Of a DNA stretch of 64,000 bases, positions 1-13,267 are shown one piece after another; positions within the stretch are counted from its first letter, which is position 1; every line of letters begins with the position of its first letter. The stretch is from assembly GCA_030737835.1 (NCBI GenBank), contig JAUJYN010000018.1:3038001-3102000 (forward strand). Direction: 5' to 3'. The position numbers and the translations under genes were made by a program. The DNA comes from Acorus gramineus. Its lineage: Eukaryota; Streptophyta; Magnoliopsida; Acorales; Acoraceae. The notes below the pieces were generated by a model. The model searched no databases and was not told where the DNA came from. It was given only the letters and a program-made list of their open reading frames with translations.

Positions 1-1382
1 ACTCGCACGCATGCGAGCACGCACGCGAGTCCGAGTGCCCCGACACCTACCCGAACCCTCGGGCAGCCACACGCATGGCCCCCCGCACACGCACGCACGC
101 ACGCGCCCCAGCACCCTCGGCGCACTGCCGCGCGCCTGCCCGCGCGCCCAGACTAGTTGCCGCGCGCGCGCGCACGCTCGTGCGAGCCCGCGCGCACTGC
201 ACGTCCAGCCCGCGCGCCCATGCAGAACCCCGCGCATGCCCCAGCACACGCACGCACGCGCACTGGCCCCCAGCTCCGCGCCCAGGCGCACTGCCCCCCA
301 CGCGCACCCCCGCGCGCACTCCCGCTCGCGCCAGCACCCGCGCGCACCCACGCGCCCACTCTACGGGCACCCGCGCGCTGGAGCGCACGCTCCCGCGCGC
401 GCCTGCTTGCGCACGCGCGCAGACTACCCAACGCGCGCTCAGCCTCTCCCAACCTCATTTTAACCCTCCCCAACCTCTCACACACACCCTAACACATCTA
501 CCCAACATGCATGACCTTCCCAACCATCCCTAAGCCATAAAAACCAAGAAAAGAAGGGGAAAGGCTCACCTTGGGAGGGGAAAAGAAAGGGGGAGGTTCG
601 GGGGCCCCCGACGCACCCGCGACCACCTCAACCGCCACCACCACCTTCAGCCTCTCCTAAGCCTCCTTCTTGACTGCAAATCAGGGGAGGAGGACCATGA
701 AAAGGGAGCTTGATATAGGAGGAGATCAACAACAACACATGAACAACCCTTCTCTTCTTCCTTCACCATCTCCTTCTCTTTGGGGAATTAAAACAAACAC
801 CGGGGGGGGGGGGCTTGAGAGAGAGGAAGAGAGAGCTCAAAAATGTAGACGTGGGAGTGAGAGGGAGAGAGAGAGAGAGAGAAGATATTTTGGGGGCACA
901 TAAATATTTAAAGAGGGATGGAAATGACCTAGTCGTCCTTTGACTAGAAATTCTGCGCATGCTTTACTAAAACAGCCATAACTTCCTCAATATAGCTCCG
1001 AATTGCACAATTCCAAGTCCGTTGGAAATCTAAGAAGATTATCTACAACTTTCATGTTTATGCCAAGATCAAATAATCCCTCCAGCTATTCCGAAATTAG
1101 AGTTAAACATTGAACAGGGCTGCTGCCAGAATTTTCATCCCCGGGGTATACTTGGAAAAATACCCATAACTTTTACTACAGGAATCCAGTTGATCTAATT
1201 CCACTTTTGTACGAAATCTAACTCAAAACTGGACAACTCATAATAAAATCATATTTAAACCTCTTCATCTTGGATTTTAACAAAATCAAATCCAAATACC
1301 AAATTGGAAATACATAACTTCGAGAAAAAAATTATGTAGCCAAATTTTCAATCAGAGTGATCCAAATGACACAGGCACAACA
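1..1382 (-). mobile_element. LTR H, type I (left part outside window)
   Basis: This is a type I LTR read on the minus strand. It enters from the left edge and ends at ACAACA (1382), next to LTR sequence of G that resumes at 1383 (attagactgctctaca). Positions 1-569 are the long leader intron, here an extreme CpG-rich tract of alternating CG/CA steps. The rc donor GTGAGCC lies at 563-569, followed by the GGT/CCA-rich leader exon (570-660), a GA-rich tract (about 830-890) and the conserved block about 960-1380 that also occurs at 45100-45480 and 63240-63500. The left target duplication cannot be checked because that end is outside the window. Confidence 0.8.
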
Positions 1383-1914
1383 ATTAGACTGCTCTACACC
1401 CTTGGTCCACCGGTAGCCCTTTCCCCAGGTAGCCTCTACCTGGTATACACCCACGATCAGTACGCTTCCGAACGCATCGGTGGTACCTACGGATTGGAGC
1501 CCTCTGTCAGGACAGCTTTTCCAACGCTGGGAAGTTCCTACATCGGATCCAACGAAGGGAGAACGATTTCACGCTCGCAATATCATTCGTTAGTCCTCTC
1601 CCGGATAGCCCTTTCCAACTTGAGTCGAGTAGGAAATCACATCTACTTACTCAGTTCGTGCAGAGGGAGAGGGCGAGAGAGATCATCATCTCGTGAAGCA
1701 GATCATAGCTTGCCCCATGCGCAACAACTACACCACGCCCTCGAGTCTTATTGCAAGGGAATATTAGGCAGGTGCCCGTTATTAACCCAGACTTAATCAT
1801 GCTTGATTTTCCAATTAATATGGTGGAAGTAATATTACAATACTACCTAAGGCATGCTTTATTCTATACATCCATACACATTACAGAAATACATGCCCAT
1901 ACTAGAGGGGCGCA

Positions 1915-2140
1915 TTTCTTTCGTGAGTCAACTTCTGTTACATGAGCGGGGGACATTTCCAAACGGGACTCTCTATTGATCTTGATCAGTCCTAGTTTTG
2001 TTTTTAGTTCTCTTTCCCGGACCCGTTTTGAGACCTTCGACATTCCCTAACGGTCGCCTAAGGGAAGTGAGTATGATGTCTCACAAAGAAGTGAATTTTC
2101 TAAACAAAGACTATCGCCTTAAGTTAAGTAATAGATAGTA
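1915..2140. other. Unique insert of about 225 bp in G's 3' LTR
   Basis: The flanking LTR sequence (up to ggggcgcat and again from tacatggatacaatac) is contiguous in the homologous LTR at 11350-11380, where only a few bases separate these words. The intervening DNA matches no other copy in the window and has no long ORF. It contains a gagtcaacttctg to cgcttaagttaag type unique sequence. Its origin is unknown; an organelle or filler DNA origin is possible. Confidence 0.55.
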
Positions 2141-2349
2141 CATGGATACAATACATGCAATATAAGCCTAGCATGCAAGATATCTAACATATTATAGTTT
2201 AAGCATGGCCGTACTACTTATCTACATAAGTAGTATAGCTAGGGTGCCCCATCGATGCGCGACGCACGACTACGCGCGTCGAGCGCATCTCGAGGGGGGG
2301 GATTGGATCAAATGGATACTCGGATCGTCCCGCGTCCGGTCTACAAGAT

Positions 2350-2866
2350 CTGCAAAACACAACCAACGATCCACAATTAAAATATGGAACCTCCTATCAC
2401 ACATATAAGCCTACTTCATGAAGACCCTAACCCCTGATACTTCTATATTATCACCCAAGACACATGCAAACAACTCCTTGACACTCAACCAAGCAAAACT
2501 GCCAAACCTGCTGCAACCAGCCCTACTAATTGATCTCCACAGCACCCAATACACTTCCAAAATTATGAAATAAAACATGCACATTCTCTGATATGCTGGG
2601 ATCATAATCCATGAAGACATTAGAACCTAATTTTGCTTCTACAACCCGAAATAAATTATTTCCAGAAGCAGGTCAATTCCTACCCGAATCTAGACAGGCC
2701 ATGCAAAACAAGTTCTAACTTACACCACAGATATCATAATGACCCCAAATTTCATATATAACAACTAGACACATAGATGATCATATCATATGAAGACATA
2801 ATCCTAGAAATGTGCCTCTAAATACTAGATTCACTGAGATCTTTAAAATGCAGAGTGCAGCCTTAC
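2350..2866 (-). other. Long leader intron (AT-rich form) in G's 3' LTR
   Basis: On the minus strand the donor GTAAGGC starts at 2866 after exon ...CCCCTGTTTTG, and the acceptor TTTTGCAG ends at 2350 before exon ATCTTGTAGACCGG. The length is 517 bp. The same junction words occur in the type I LTRs at 45899/46294 and 15490/11584. Confidence 0.7.
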
Positions 2867-3641
2867 CAAAACAGGGGAGGGAAATGGGGAGATGCGGGGT
2901 GACCACCTTAACCACCACCTCCACTACCACCACCTCATCCACATCTCCTCAAGCCCTTCATGGCAGAAAACAGGGGTGCAAAAAGGGGCATGAGAAGGGG
3001 ATACAGAGAAGAGAAACAACAACAACAACACAAACACACCCTTTCTCACTCTTTCTTGTGCTCCTTCTTCATCTTTTCCTTCAATTGCTTCTTTCTCCTC
3101 CTTCTTCACACACAAAGAGGAGAAAAAAAGACCAAGAGAGGGAGAGAATGTGTTCCACGAAATGGGAGAGAGGGGGAGAGAGAGAGAGGGAAAAAATGTC
3201 ATTTTCATGCCCAAATAGTGTCTAGGGGTGACCATAAGGGGGGGTGAGGTTAGGGTTAGGCTCACCCACTCACATACCAAAAGACCAAAGGTTTCTTCAT
3301 CACTAAGCAAGGTGGGGGTAAGGTTACCAAAGGTCACCACATCCTCAAAATATCTCACACTATTCGACCAACCAGGAACTCTCAAAACCCGGATACGGTT
3401 CAGAACTGCATATTTTTCAAAACGTTACCAGAATTCGATTTCGATGAAATTTTTATGGGTAGTACGAAACAGTACCAGGACCCATAATATGTAGTTAGAT
3501 TTTCAATCAGAGTACTCCAACTCCCGCAGGTAGCTAAAAGCCAAAATTTTAGCGACTCCGATCGAAAAAGAAAAAGGCCCTGAATGACCCAGATGTGACC
3601 AAGGCTTAACCAAAATGGCTCCAAATGACACAGGCATAACA

Positions 3642-3655
3642 TTCTCCCCCACTTA
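3642..3655 (-). other. Polypurine tract of G
   Basis: The plus strand reads ttctcccccacttagg directly after the LTR end. On the element's strand this is a purine tract immediately upstream of the 3' LTR, as in K at 53535. Confidence 0.7.
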
Positions 3656-5827
3656 GGAAATTTAGTCCTCGAAATTTAAGGAAACCCAAAGGGAAGACCG
3701 AATGTAGCAAGTATCACTTATAGACCTTTTGCTTCCAAGTGGTCTATGCACCAGACTGGCGCTACCGACACACTCTAATCAAAGGAACGGTCTTAGCATG
3801 GAGCCACTTCTCATGCTGGTCCTTGACCTCGATCCACTGCTCCACGAACGACAAATCCAGCTTGAGGATGAGGCAGTCGAACGGAATGACATGAGGAGGA
3901 TCGTGGATGTAACACCTCAGCCACGAGACAAGGACGACGTCGTGGGCATGAGCCAGCTGTGGGGGAAAGGCAACATGACAAGCCACCTCCCCAATCCACT
4001 CAAAGATGAGAACCTGTTCGATGAAGGGCCAACTCAGCTTGCCCCAAACGTCGAAACATAGGATGCCCTTAAACTGGGACACCTTCACGAAAACATGGTC
4101 GCCAAACCCGAAGGTAAGCTCCTGGCGATGATGACCTGCGTAGCCCTTCTATCGGTTCTGGGAGGTGCAGATGCACACATGAACCAACCTGGCCACTGCA
4201 AGGTCAAATAAATAACTTGTGGCCCCTCCAACTGGCGCTCCTCAACCGTCCCAACACAAGGGAGGTATAAAACTGCGCCTGTAGAGTGCCTTTTCAGGTC
4301 CATCTGGATGCTCGAATGGCAGTCGTCTTGCAGGCATACCCCAACAAATGGGTGGTGCCTTACCCAACTGCCCTTACCATCGAGTACGCAGGCACTTAGC
4401 ATGTCCTCCAAGGTCAGAATCGTCCTCTTGCTTGGCCATTCGTCGGCGGTGAAACGCTGCACTTAGATGGAGGCTCGCACCAAAGCTTGCCAAGGCTGCG
4501 CCACAACCTCAAAGTAACCCTCGCATCTCAACCTGAAATAGCGCCGACCGGAGTGCCATGAAGACGAACAATTGCGAAGGTGGAAACCCACGTCAAGGCG
4601 TCCAGAGACTCAATCAGTCGGATTAGGGAGGGAAGCACGGACTTAGTCAGTCGGTCATTGATCACCTAGACGGCGTCGCGACTTGAATGTGACTTTAGCG
4701 AGCCTGAAACAATCCTTGATAACCCATTACCACGACCACTGAGGAATCTCGATGGACTGACGCTTTCAACTCAATGATGATTCTCGAACTTTGCCTGAGG
4801 GCATGCCATCCTGGGGAAACAAGGTCACCCATATCACCTTTTCATCGCACCACTAGCAATCTCAATGAAGACTACCTCAAAGTAGTCCATGGAGGCCCAA
4901 TAAAACTTTTGAGATCCACGAAGGCATCCAGCGCATTCGTCAACCCCGACAGCAGTACTTAAAACTCGTAGTGCCCGAAACGGTCACGAAAGGCCATTTA
5001 CAGGATGTCCAACTCCCGAATCCCCAACTTGTGGTACCCTTGTGCGAAGATTGATCTAACAGAAGAAACTCGCTCCCAGAGCTGGTCAAATAGATAATCA
5101 ATTCACAGCAAGGGGTACCTGATCTTCAACCCTCACGGGGAGATCAAAACAATTCTTCAAATGATTAAGTCAACATTATGCTCCTCGAGCATGGCTGGCG
5201 CTCACGATGACACTTACATGCTTGGTAAGCCGCTCAACCGCACTTAATCCACAAGACACGCAATAAGGGGTCGTCGAACATCGACAATGCCTATGTGACG
5301 TCATCTATCTGATAGGGCGGTTGAGTCCCATCACGAACGCTAGCATCGTGTCTCCTCGTTTACGACCCCTGTGGGGGCAAAACGTGACAGTATCGCGAAC
5401 TGTGCTCCACATGCCACCACCGACAGGTCGCCCAACTACAACCATTAGAACTCCAGCATCATGCACTCAATGGGCAGATTCATCACGGGGAGTCCATGCT
5501 CTCGACATCATCCAGTAGCACTCTCACGGCGTGGCCTCTACCTGGTAGCCTCCCAAGCACACTATCTCTGCCATATGGGCGCACCAACAAGCATAGTATT
5601 TGGGAGCACCTCATAGGGCTCTGGCCTCAACCGGGCAGCTACAACGCACAATGATATATCGAAGCAACTCCAGATGCCACTATGGAACCCTATCCACGAG
5701 CGATCGCCCACCAAGCTGCAGTAGGATGCACCCAATCCCGATCGTACACATCACCACTCGCTACATCACCTTCCAAGTGAGAGGAAAATCAATCATCAAA
5801 TAGATGCTTCAAAGGTATTCCTTGACT

Positions 5828-5944
5828 GGGAAAAGAACCCCTTGGGAGGGCACCATGAGGTCCCGATATAGGATATCCCAACAACCAAACAAGGAACACG
5901 GAGTACCCTAGCCCGGGTCTCAACGATGACCCCGCAAGGCCCCT
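5828..5944 (-). mobile_element. MITE-like unit, copy a (in G internal region)
   Basis: The unit runs from GGGAAAAGAACCCC to GCAAGGCCCCT and contains the diagnostic core GAACACGGAGTACCC. Its ends carry the imperfect inverted repeat CCTTGSGAGG. Flanking 9-mers (TCCTTGACT and ATCTTGAGT) agree at only about 6 of 9 positions, so the duplication is weak. It lies outside any LTR, which shows that the unit can occur on its own. Confidence 0.6.
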
Positions 5945-6370
5945 TAATCTTGAGTAGGAAGACTGGAAGAAGACATCACCCTTTAATGAGCAATATGCCA
6001 CATCCTCAAAACTTGAAACTGGCGCCGCACGCGAACTCCATGGTTACCAGCAATACCGATGCACGGGAAAGAAGCTCCATTATCGAGACGCAATCCATAC
6101 CTTAGAAATTTCAACCAATTCATCACTATCATACTACTGGGCTGGAATCTCCTACCCAAGCCTTAATCCCAGAACAAGAAATCCAACAACTGACCCTAAT
6201 CAGTCGACCCAGTCGACAACTTAAGGGTGGGTCCAGGGGGGTCACGTCCACGTCAACGGATGCGAGGAGGCATGTCAGCAACCTAAGATATACTTCTAAA
6301 ACAAGAGTACTCGGATGGCAATCCTACGACTCATCATCTATACGACTAGACTTAGGCTCTAACAGGACCA

Positions 6371-6383
6371 GGCTCTGATACCA
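6371..6383 (-). other. Primer-binding site of G (initiator tRNA-Met type)
   Basis: The reverse complement reads TGGTATCAGAGCC, complementary to the 3' end of plant initiator tRNA-Met, five bases inside the 5' LTR. The same site occurs in K at 58448-58460. Confidence 0.85.
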
Positions 6384-7105
6384 ACTTTTGTCACGACCCA
6401 GGGCGGCCGTCCCCGAGACGCGGCAATATATATAGTATCAGCTATTAATACCTGAGGTCAACAAAGACTCCAACAACAACACACAAGGTGGCAAAGCGAA
6501 GATAAATGATAACTGATTGAAAAGCGGAAGCATAAGATATCAACAATGTCTGTAAACCAAAAACATTATTACAGACTCGAATACACAATCACTATCCTGT
6601 GAGAGCCAAGTCTAGTCCAAATAAAATACAACCTGTGCCACATGCACGATTTACAATACATAAATGACTCTAGGACTGCTGACAGCCTCGTACTCACCAC
6701 CCATCGGAAGAACGCTCCATAGCCCATAAGACCACGCCATAGAGAAGCTCCATCTCCACGCCCAACACTGCCCCTGAAAAGAAACAGTATGCGAGGGGTG
6801 AGCTACAAGCTCAGTGAGTGGCTGGAAACCAATCACAATTACAACAGTTTAATGATAAGGCAATTTCCTTTCAAGGAAAAACATGGGTGGAAACCCAATG
6901 TATAACACGGTCACGCGGCGGCGTGACCAACCTCAACCTCACCCTCACTCCCGGAGGAAGACTCTTGGGACTTTTGGGGACAGACCATACCATCAGTCGA
7001 AGAGACACGGAATTACTGGTCTACACAACACTACTGGATCATCTGCATCGAGATAACTGCCCAACGATGTTTTTGAACGTTGCTAAACAACCAAACCCAA
7101 CAACT

Positions 7106-7810
7106 ATGGGAACGGACGAACAACGAATGGGTCACGCGGCGATGTGTCTTCACCTCATCCTCACCCTCACCCTTTAGAGGTGACATAGGACTTTTGGAAG
7201 AGATTAGACTACTCTACACCCTTGGTCCACTGGTAGCCCTTTCCCCGGGTAGCCCCTACCTGATATACTCCCACGATCAGTACACTTCCGAACGCATCGG
7301 TGGTACCTACGGATGGGAGCCCTCTGTCAGGACAGCTTTTCCAACGTCGAGAAGTTCCTACATCGGATCCAACGAAGGGGAGAACGATTTCACGCTCGCA
7401 ATATCATTCGTTAGCCCTCTTCCGGGTAGCCCCTACCTGGTATACTGCTCTACACCCTAACGGACGAACAACGAATGGTTCATGCAGTGACGTGTCTTTA
7501 CCTCATCCTCACCCTCACCCTTTAGAGGTGACATAGGACTTTTGGAAGAGACTTAGACTACTCTACACCCTTGGTCCACCAGTAGCCCTTTCCCCGGGTA
7601 GCCTCTACCTGGTATACTCCCACGATCAGTACGCTTCTGAACGCATCGGTGGTACCTACGGATGGGAGCCCTCTGTCAGGACAGCTTTTCCAACGCCGGG
7701 AAGTTCCTACACCGGATCCAACGAAAGGCAGAACGATTTCACGCTCGCAATATCATTCGTTAGCCCTCTCCCGGGTAGCCTCTACCTGGTACACTCCCAC
7801 GATCAGTACG
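7106..7810. repeat. Tandem duplication (about 350 bp units) in G's 5' LTR
   Basis: The words ACGGACGAACAACGAATGG, CTCTACACCCTTGGTCCAC, CGATCAGTAC and GATGGGAGCCCTCTGTCAGG recur in the same order at about 7106-7458 and 7459-7810, and a partial third unit runs to 7870. Other type I LTRs hold one or two units (1390-1560, 33121-33400, 47420-47690), so copy number varies within the family. Confidence 0.7.
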
Positions 7811-8060
7811 CTTCCGAACGCATCGGTTGTACCTACGGATGGGAGCCCTCTGTCAGGACAGCTTTAACCCGGCCGCTTCAACACGGACGACATTGGGAGG
7901 AAACACTCCATGTTCGCAAAGTGAACCCAATGGAAAAACAACTACTCTCGTTAATCGCCTACTTAATGCCCAAGCTACCGGTTTAACAAAACCGACACAA
8001 CAAATGAATTCTCCCGAATTCCATTCAAGTGCATCACACGGATGTAGGGGCGATTACATC

Positions 8061-10673
8061 TGTCACGCCCCAGGGCGGCCGTCCCCGGGACGCGGCAATG
8101 GTATATATGATATCAGCAGTCTATACAGGAGGTCAATAACATACCCTAAACAACATCAAAATGACAACACAGACAACAATGAGGCTGACATGATATATAC
8201 ACAAATAGCGGAAGCTAAAAGACTGAATCTGTAATTCAAAGACATATTACAGACTCGATACATAATCAACTGTCCTGTGAGAGCCAATATATACAACGAC
8301 ATCCAAATATAATACAAACGCGTGCTCAAGCACGGAATACAATACATACAAGCAAAGGGGGATGCTAAATGGCCTCTCACACGAAGAACGTGATGCTGCT
8401 CCGCTACTGCTGACGTGCCTCAGGGAGCTCCTCCTGCCGATCTGACTCGGATATCACTGAAGAAAATATATGCGAGGGGTGAGCCACACGCTCAGTGAAT
8501 AGCACAACCCATGCATCACAATTCATATTAACCTCAAATCATTTATAGCCTCTAAGTGGCAATAACTACACAATCCAGTGGGTCGCTCATCGCCAACCCA
8601 CTCGCCTGGTCTACTCCCACGATTCAGCACAGTCCGAAACCAAATCAGGAGGTGCCTACTGATGGGAGCCCTCTGTCAGGACGGCCTGTCTAATGCTGAG
8701 GAGTCCCTACATGGATCCAACGAAGGGAAGAGAAACAGCCTACCCACACGGATACGATCCACTTGGATCCGCCGACACCGATCTCAACTCTACAAATGTC
8801 ATGAATTCTTCAGAATTCCTCCAGGGCGCATAACTAAGATGCGGGGAAGCATATATTATAACCACAAGGTTATAATATTCTCTAAGGCATGCTAATTACA
8901 AAACTCACATTTGATTTAATTAAATTAAACTAAATGGGACGCATGCGTAGGTCGAGGCTTCCCTAGCATGAAAACATGGTATCAGGATGCTTGGGCCTTT
9001 ACACATATCATAAGGGTGCATATCCCTAACATGCAAGGCCTAGGGTGGCATGGATACTACATAATAATCATGCATGCATAGTTTACAATTAATACTATCT
9101 AATATGCAATTATGGTGCCCCAGGGGAGGGCAATGCACGCCTACGTGCATCGAACGCCTCCCAACTGGGTTGGATTGTCCCACTCACCAATATCCGGGTC
9201 ATCGCGTGACCGCTCGTCAAGATCTGCAAGACATGGGTAATCAAAATGGTGAGTAAAATACATAAATACGCAAGAAATACGATAGAAATACCCAACACTC
9301 GGACAAACATGCATAAAGCCCGTACGCACGCGAGTCCGAGTGCCCCGACACATTCCCGCACCGCTGGGCAGCCATGCGCACGGCCACCCGCACGCACACA
9401 CGCACGGGTGCGCACGCACGCACGCACACCCGCGCCCCGGGCGCACTGCCGCTCCCCTGCCCTCGCGCCCAGGCGCGCTGCCGCGCCCCTGCCCGCTCGC
9501 CCAGACAAGCCGCACGATAGTGTGCACGCTCGCGCGTGCACCGCGCGTCCAGCCCTGCGCCTACCCGCACGTACTGCCCCTGCGCAGCACCCCGCGCGCA
9601 CCCCTGCGCGCACCACACGCACTGCGCCCCTGCGCAGCGCTCCGCGCACACGCTCGCGGGCACGCCCATGCGCCCGCGCCTACGCGCGCACTCACCCAGC
9701 GCCCCCGACAGCGCGCCTGCTCTGCGCTGCCTGCACGCGCAGACTAGCGCGCACGCGCGCGGATGACCCCGCACGCGCGCCCGACCCAACCCCACCAATT
9801 CCTCAGCCCTCCCACACCCCCACACACATGCATACCGTGCATACACCCCATGCATACCCTAACATGCATCTAAAACAAGGAAAAAGGGAGGAGGAAAGCT
9901 CACCCAAGGAGAGGAAGGGAAGGAGGGAAAGATCGGGTGCTCTTCGCGCACCGAAACGCCACCACCAAAGCCAACACCACCAAGACCTCATTCAGCCCTA
10001 AAAATGGCTGAAAACAGAGGTAAAAAAAGGTCCATGAGAGGAGGAAAAACAAAGGGAAAAGCGAATCCGAGACCATGGAAAGATAGATCGGGTCCTCACC
10101 TTCCTTTTCTCCTTCTATGGCTTTTCTTTTTAACCACCCTAACTAGATCATAAAGGGGAAATAAAGAGAGGAGATGAGAGAGCTTGAGAGAGAAGATGAT
10201 GAATAGGCATTTACTATGCTTGGGCGTGGACCTTAAGTCCCCACACACACACTTCACACACTCACCACTTACACTTAGAACTAATTAGGTTTAGCTAGGT
10301 TTAGTTAGGTTTAGGTGCACTTTGACCCTAGTCAACCCAACCACACTACCAAACAAAACCAATTGACCAAGTCAAGGGTCAACATTGACCAAGTCAAGTC
10401 TCCCAATGACTTTTCGCTTGGTCAAAACCCGGATACGATTCGAAACTGCGAAATTCTGAAACGTTACCGGAATTCGATGAAATTTTCGTGAGTGGCTTGA
10501 AATGGCACCAGGACACATAATATGCAGTTAGATTTTCAATCGGAGTCCTCAAGCTCAGGATGATAGCTAAAAGTTCAAAATTTTAGCGGTTCCGATCAAA
10601 AAAAGAAAAAGTTGAAAAACTGCCAGAATGCTCCAATGGTGACCAGAAAGATAAAAGTGACACATATATAACA
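8061..10673 (-). mobile_element. Solo LTR, type IIb, 2613 bp
   Basis: It starts TGTCACGCCCCAGGG and ends ACATATATAACA. It is flanked by the exact 5-bp duplication ACATC (8056-8060 and 10674-10678). It is inserted in the 5' LTR of G and lacks the MITE-like unit. It holds the long intron at 9224-9903 and the hairpin block at about 8470-8500. No internal region is present, so it is a solo LTR left by LTR-LTR recombination. Confidence 0.92.
9224..9903 (-). other. Long leader intron (CpG-rich form) of solo LTR 8061-10673
   Basis: On the minus strand the exon ends ...CTCCTTGG and the donor GTGAGCTTTCC starts at 9903. The acceptor CTTGCAG ends at 9224 before exon ATCTTGACGAGCGG. The length is 680 bp. 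The core (about 9320-9790) is almost pure CpG/CpA alternation. Confidence 0.7.
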
Positions 10674-13083
10674 ACATCGCTCGCACACTAACTAATGAGG
10701 TACATCCCAACGATGGGTCGTACCCACGGCTATTTCAGATAGGCCTAATTAGTTTTAACATGTGCGTATATATAACAGGAGAATTATATCTTAGTTATGT
10801 GCATGAACCATATGCACGATCATCTAACAATTGACTATAAGGGTAATCCTTAACATGGATTTATATCATAAACAATAAATCATACAACATACATACAAGG
10901 TATGGCCAACTTAAACATGCATATGTGGCCATTAATCATTTAGGCACACAAGGCATAACTTAAGCATGCGTTGGATATCACCAACTTAAAAGGGAAGGGT
11001 CAAGCGCGATCTCGCGCACTAACAGGTGCATGCCAATATTCGAAACGAACCTGAGTCGAGTAGGAAATCGCATCTACTTACTCAGTTCGTGCAGAGGGAG
11101 AGGGTGAGAGAGATAATCATCTCGTGAAGCTGGTCATAGCTTTGCCCCATTAGCATGGGCGTAACAACTACACCATGCCCTCGAGTCTTATCGCAAGGAA
11201 ATATTAGGCAGGTGCCCGTTATTAATCCAGACTTATTCATGCTGGATATTCCAATTAATATGATGGGAGTAGTATTACAATACTACCTAAGGCATGCCTT
11301 ATTCTATACATCTGTACATATTACAGAAATATATGCCCATACTAGAGGGGCGCATGCGATACAATCATTCATACATGGATACAATACATGCAATATAAGC
11401 CTAGCATTCAAGATATCTAACATATTATAGTTTAAGCATGGCCGTACTACTTATCTACATAAGTAGTATACCTAGGGTCCCCTATCGATGCGCGACGAAC
11501 GACTACGCCCGTCGAGCGCATCTCGAGGGGGGGGGATTGGATCAAACGGATACTCGGATCGTCTCGCGTCCGGTCTACGAGATCTGCAAAACACAACCAA
11601 CGATCCACAATTAAATTAGGGAACCTCCTATCACACATAAGCCTACTTCATGAAGACCCTAACGCATGATACTTTCATATTATCACCCAAGACAAATGCA
11701 AACAACTCCTTGACACTCAACCAAGCAAAACTGCCAAACCTGCTGCAACCAGCCCTACTAATTGATCTCCACAGCACCCAATACACTTCCAAAAATTATG
11801 AAATAAAACATGCACATTCTCTGATATGCTGGGATCATAATCTATGAAGACATTAGAACCTAATTTTGCCTCTACAAGCCCGAAATAAATTATTTCCAAA
11901 AGCAGGTCAATTCCTACGCCAATCTGGACATGCCATGCAAAACAGGTTCTAACTTACACCACAGATATCATAATAACCCAAAATTTCATATATAACTAGA
12001 CAAATAGATGATCATATAATATGAAGACATAATCGTAGAAATGTGTCACGCCCCAGGGCGGCCGTCCCCGGGACGCGGCAAGTGTATATATGATATCAGA
12101 ATCTACACAGGAGGTCAATAATATATCATACACAAACAACCAGAATGACACACAGACAACAAAGGGGCTGACATGATATATACACCAAATGCGGAAGCAA
12201 AAGACTGAATCTGTAAATAAACATACTACAGACTCGATACTCAATCATATGTCCTGTGAGAGCCAATATACACAAATACAACTGAATATATACAAACACG
12301 TGCCAAGCACGGAAATAAAATACATACAGTCAAGAAGGGATGCTGATAGCCTCTGGCACTCGCGGAACGTAGCGCTGCTCCGCTACTGAAGGAATCCCTC
12401 AGAAGGCTCCAACTGCTGCTCCGGCTCCAGCTCAGGCTCAGTGGCAACTGGGGAAAAACATATGCGAGGGGTGAGCCACACGCTCAGTGAACAGCACAAC
12501 CCATGCATCACAGACAATATCGACCACAATTCAGATCTTCATAATCCACAATTCTCTTATTAACAACCACAAAATGGTAACAAATACTCAAACTAGTGGG
12601 TCGCTCACTCGCCAACCCACTACACCCTCACCCTCACCCTTCAATGGGTGACATAGGATTTTGGGACTGATCCAGTGGGTCGCTCACCGCCAACCCACTA
12701 CACCCTCACCCTCACCCTACCATGGGTGACAAAGGATTTTGGCACTGACTAGGCTGTTGGTCACCCTTGATCCACCGGTAGTCTCTCCTCCACTCCGTAG
12801 GCCGCTTGGCTATCACCCACAACTTCAGCACAGTCCGTCACAAATATCGGGAGGCGCCTACTGATGGGGGCCCCCGGAAGGGACGGCCTTTCTAACGCTG
12901 GGGCAGCCTCTACCGGATCCAACGAAGGGGACAGAACAGCCTATCCATACGCATATGATCCACTCGGATTCGCTGACAACGCATCTCTACAACTCTAATG
13001 TCCTGAATTCCTCAGAATTCCTCCAGGGTGCATAACCAAGATGCGGGGAACATACACAATAATTAGCCAGGGTGGAATATTAC

Positions 13084-13204
13084 TGGGGGAAAGGAACTTG
13101 GGAGGGCAGCGTGAGTTCCCGATATAGGACACCCCGACAACCAAACAAGGAACACGGAGTACCCTAGCCCGGGTCTCACCGCTGTCCTCGCAAGGCCCCT
13201 CCCC
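13084..13204 (-). mobile_element. MITE-like unit, copy b (in LTR F)
   Basis: The minus-strand unit has the core GAACACGGAGTACCC and the rc end GGAGGGGCCTTGCGAGG. It is flanked by GGAATATTAC on the left and TATAATATTC on the right, so the AT-rich target word AATATT is present on both sides. Confidence 0.65.
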
Positions 13205-13267
13205 TATAATATTCACTAAATATGCTAATAATCATATAATATGGTATAACATTTCTTATAATATTAT

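Larger units (their letters stand above)
1383..3641 (-). mobile_element. 3' LTR of element G (visible part)
   Basis: The sequence matches the 5' LTR of G (6389-22467) block for block: the CTACACCCTTGGTCCACC block, the GATATCACCAACTT-type block, exon 2 (2323-2349), an AT-rich intron (2350-2866), leader exon (2867-2960) and the CTAAAATTTTAG/CCGATCG block (3536-3570). It ends CAGGCATAACA at 3641, directly before the polypurine tract. Its left part lies beyond inserted LTR H and outside the window. Confidence 0.85.
3642..6388 (-). pseudogene. Internal region of element G (decayed gag-pol fossil)
   Basis: The region reads on the minus strand between the two LTRs. The stretch 3729-4460 resembles the integrase C-terminal and chromodomain part of K (53600-54400). 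About 4880-5160 resembles K's RT region (about 55960-56180), and about 6240-6370 resembles the start of K's gag. It is broken in many places and cannot be functional. A MITE-like unit (5828-5944) sits within it. Confidence 0.75.

Noticed and set aside
6371-6383. tRNA gene at the GATACCA word
   Set aside because: It matches only the 3' end of initiator tRNA-Met, in the position of a primer-binding site, with no cloverleaf around it.
9246-10001. Long Arg/Ala/Pro-rich open frame in GC-rich DNA (similar ones at 1-500, 13680-14800, 16774-17680, 19400-20180, 34800-35600, 52000-52700 and 59780-60500)
   Set aside because: Several frames on both strands are open at once because the DNA lacks A and T for stop codons. 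The protein sequences differ between homologous copies and the tract lies inside the predicted intron.
12610-12720. CCCTCACCCTCACCC arrays (also 21180, 33885, 36630, 41100, 48115 and 51425)
   Set aside because: They occur as a fixed short block in every LTR of the group. They are not telomeric; G-quadruplex formation is possible but unsupported here.
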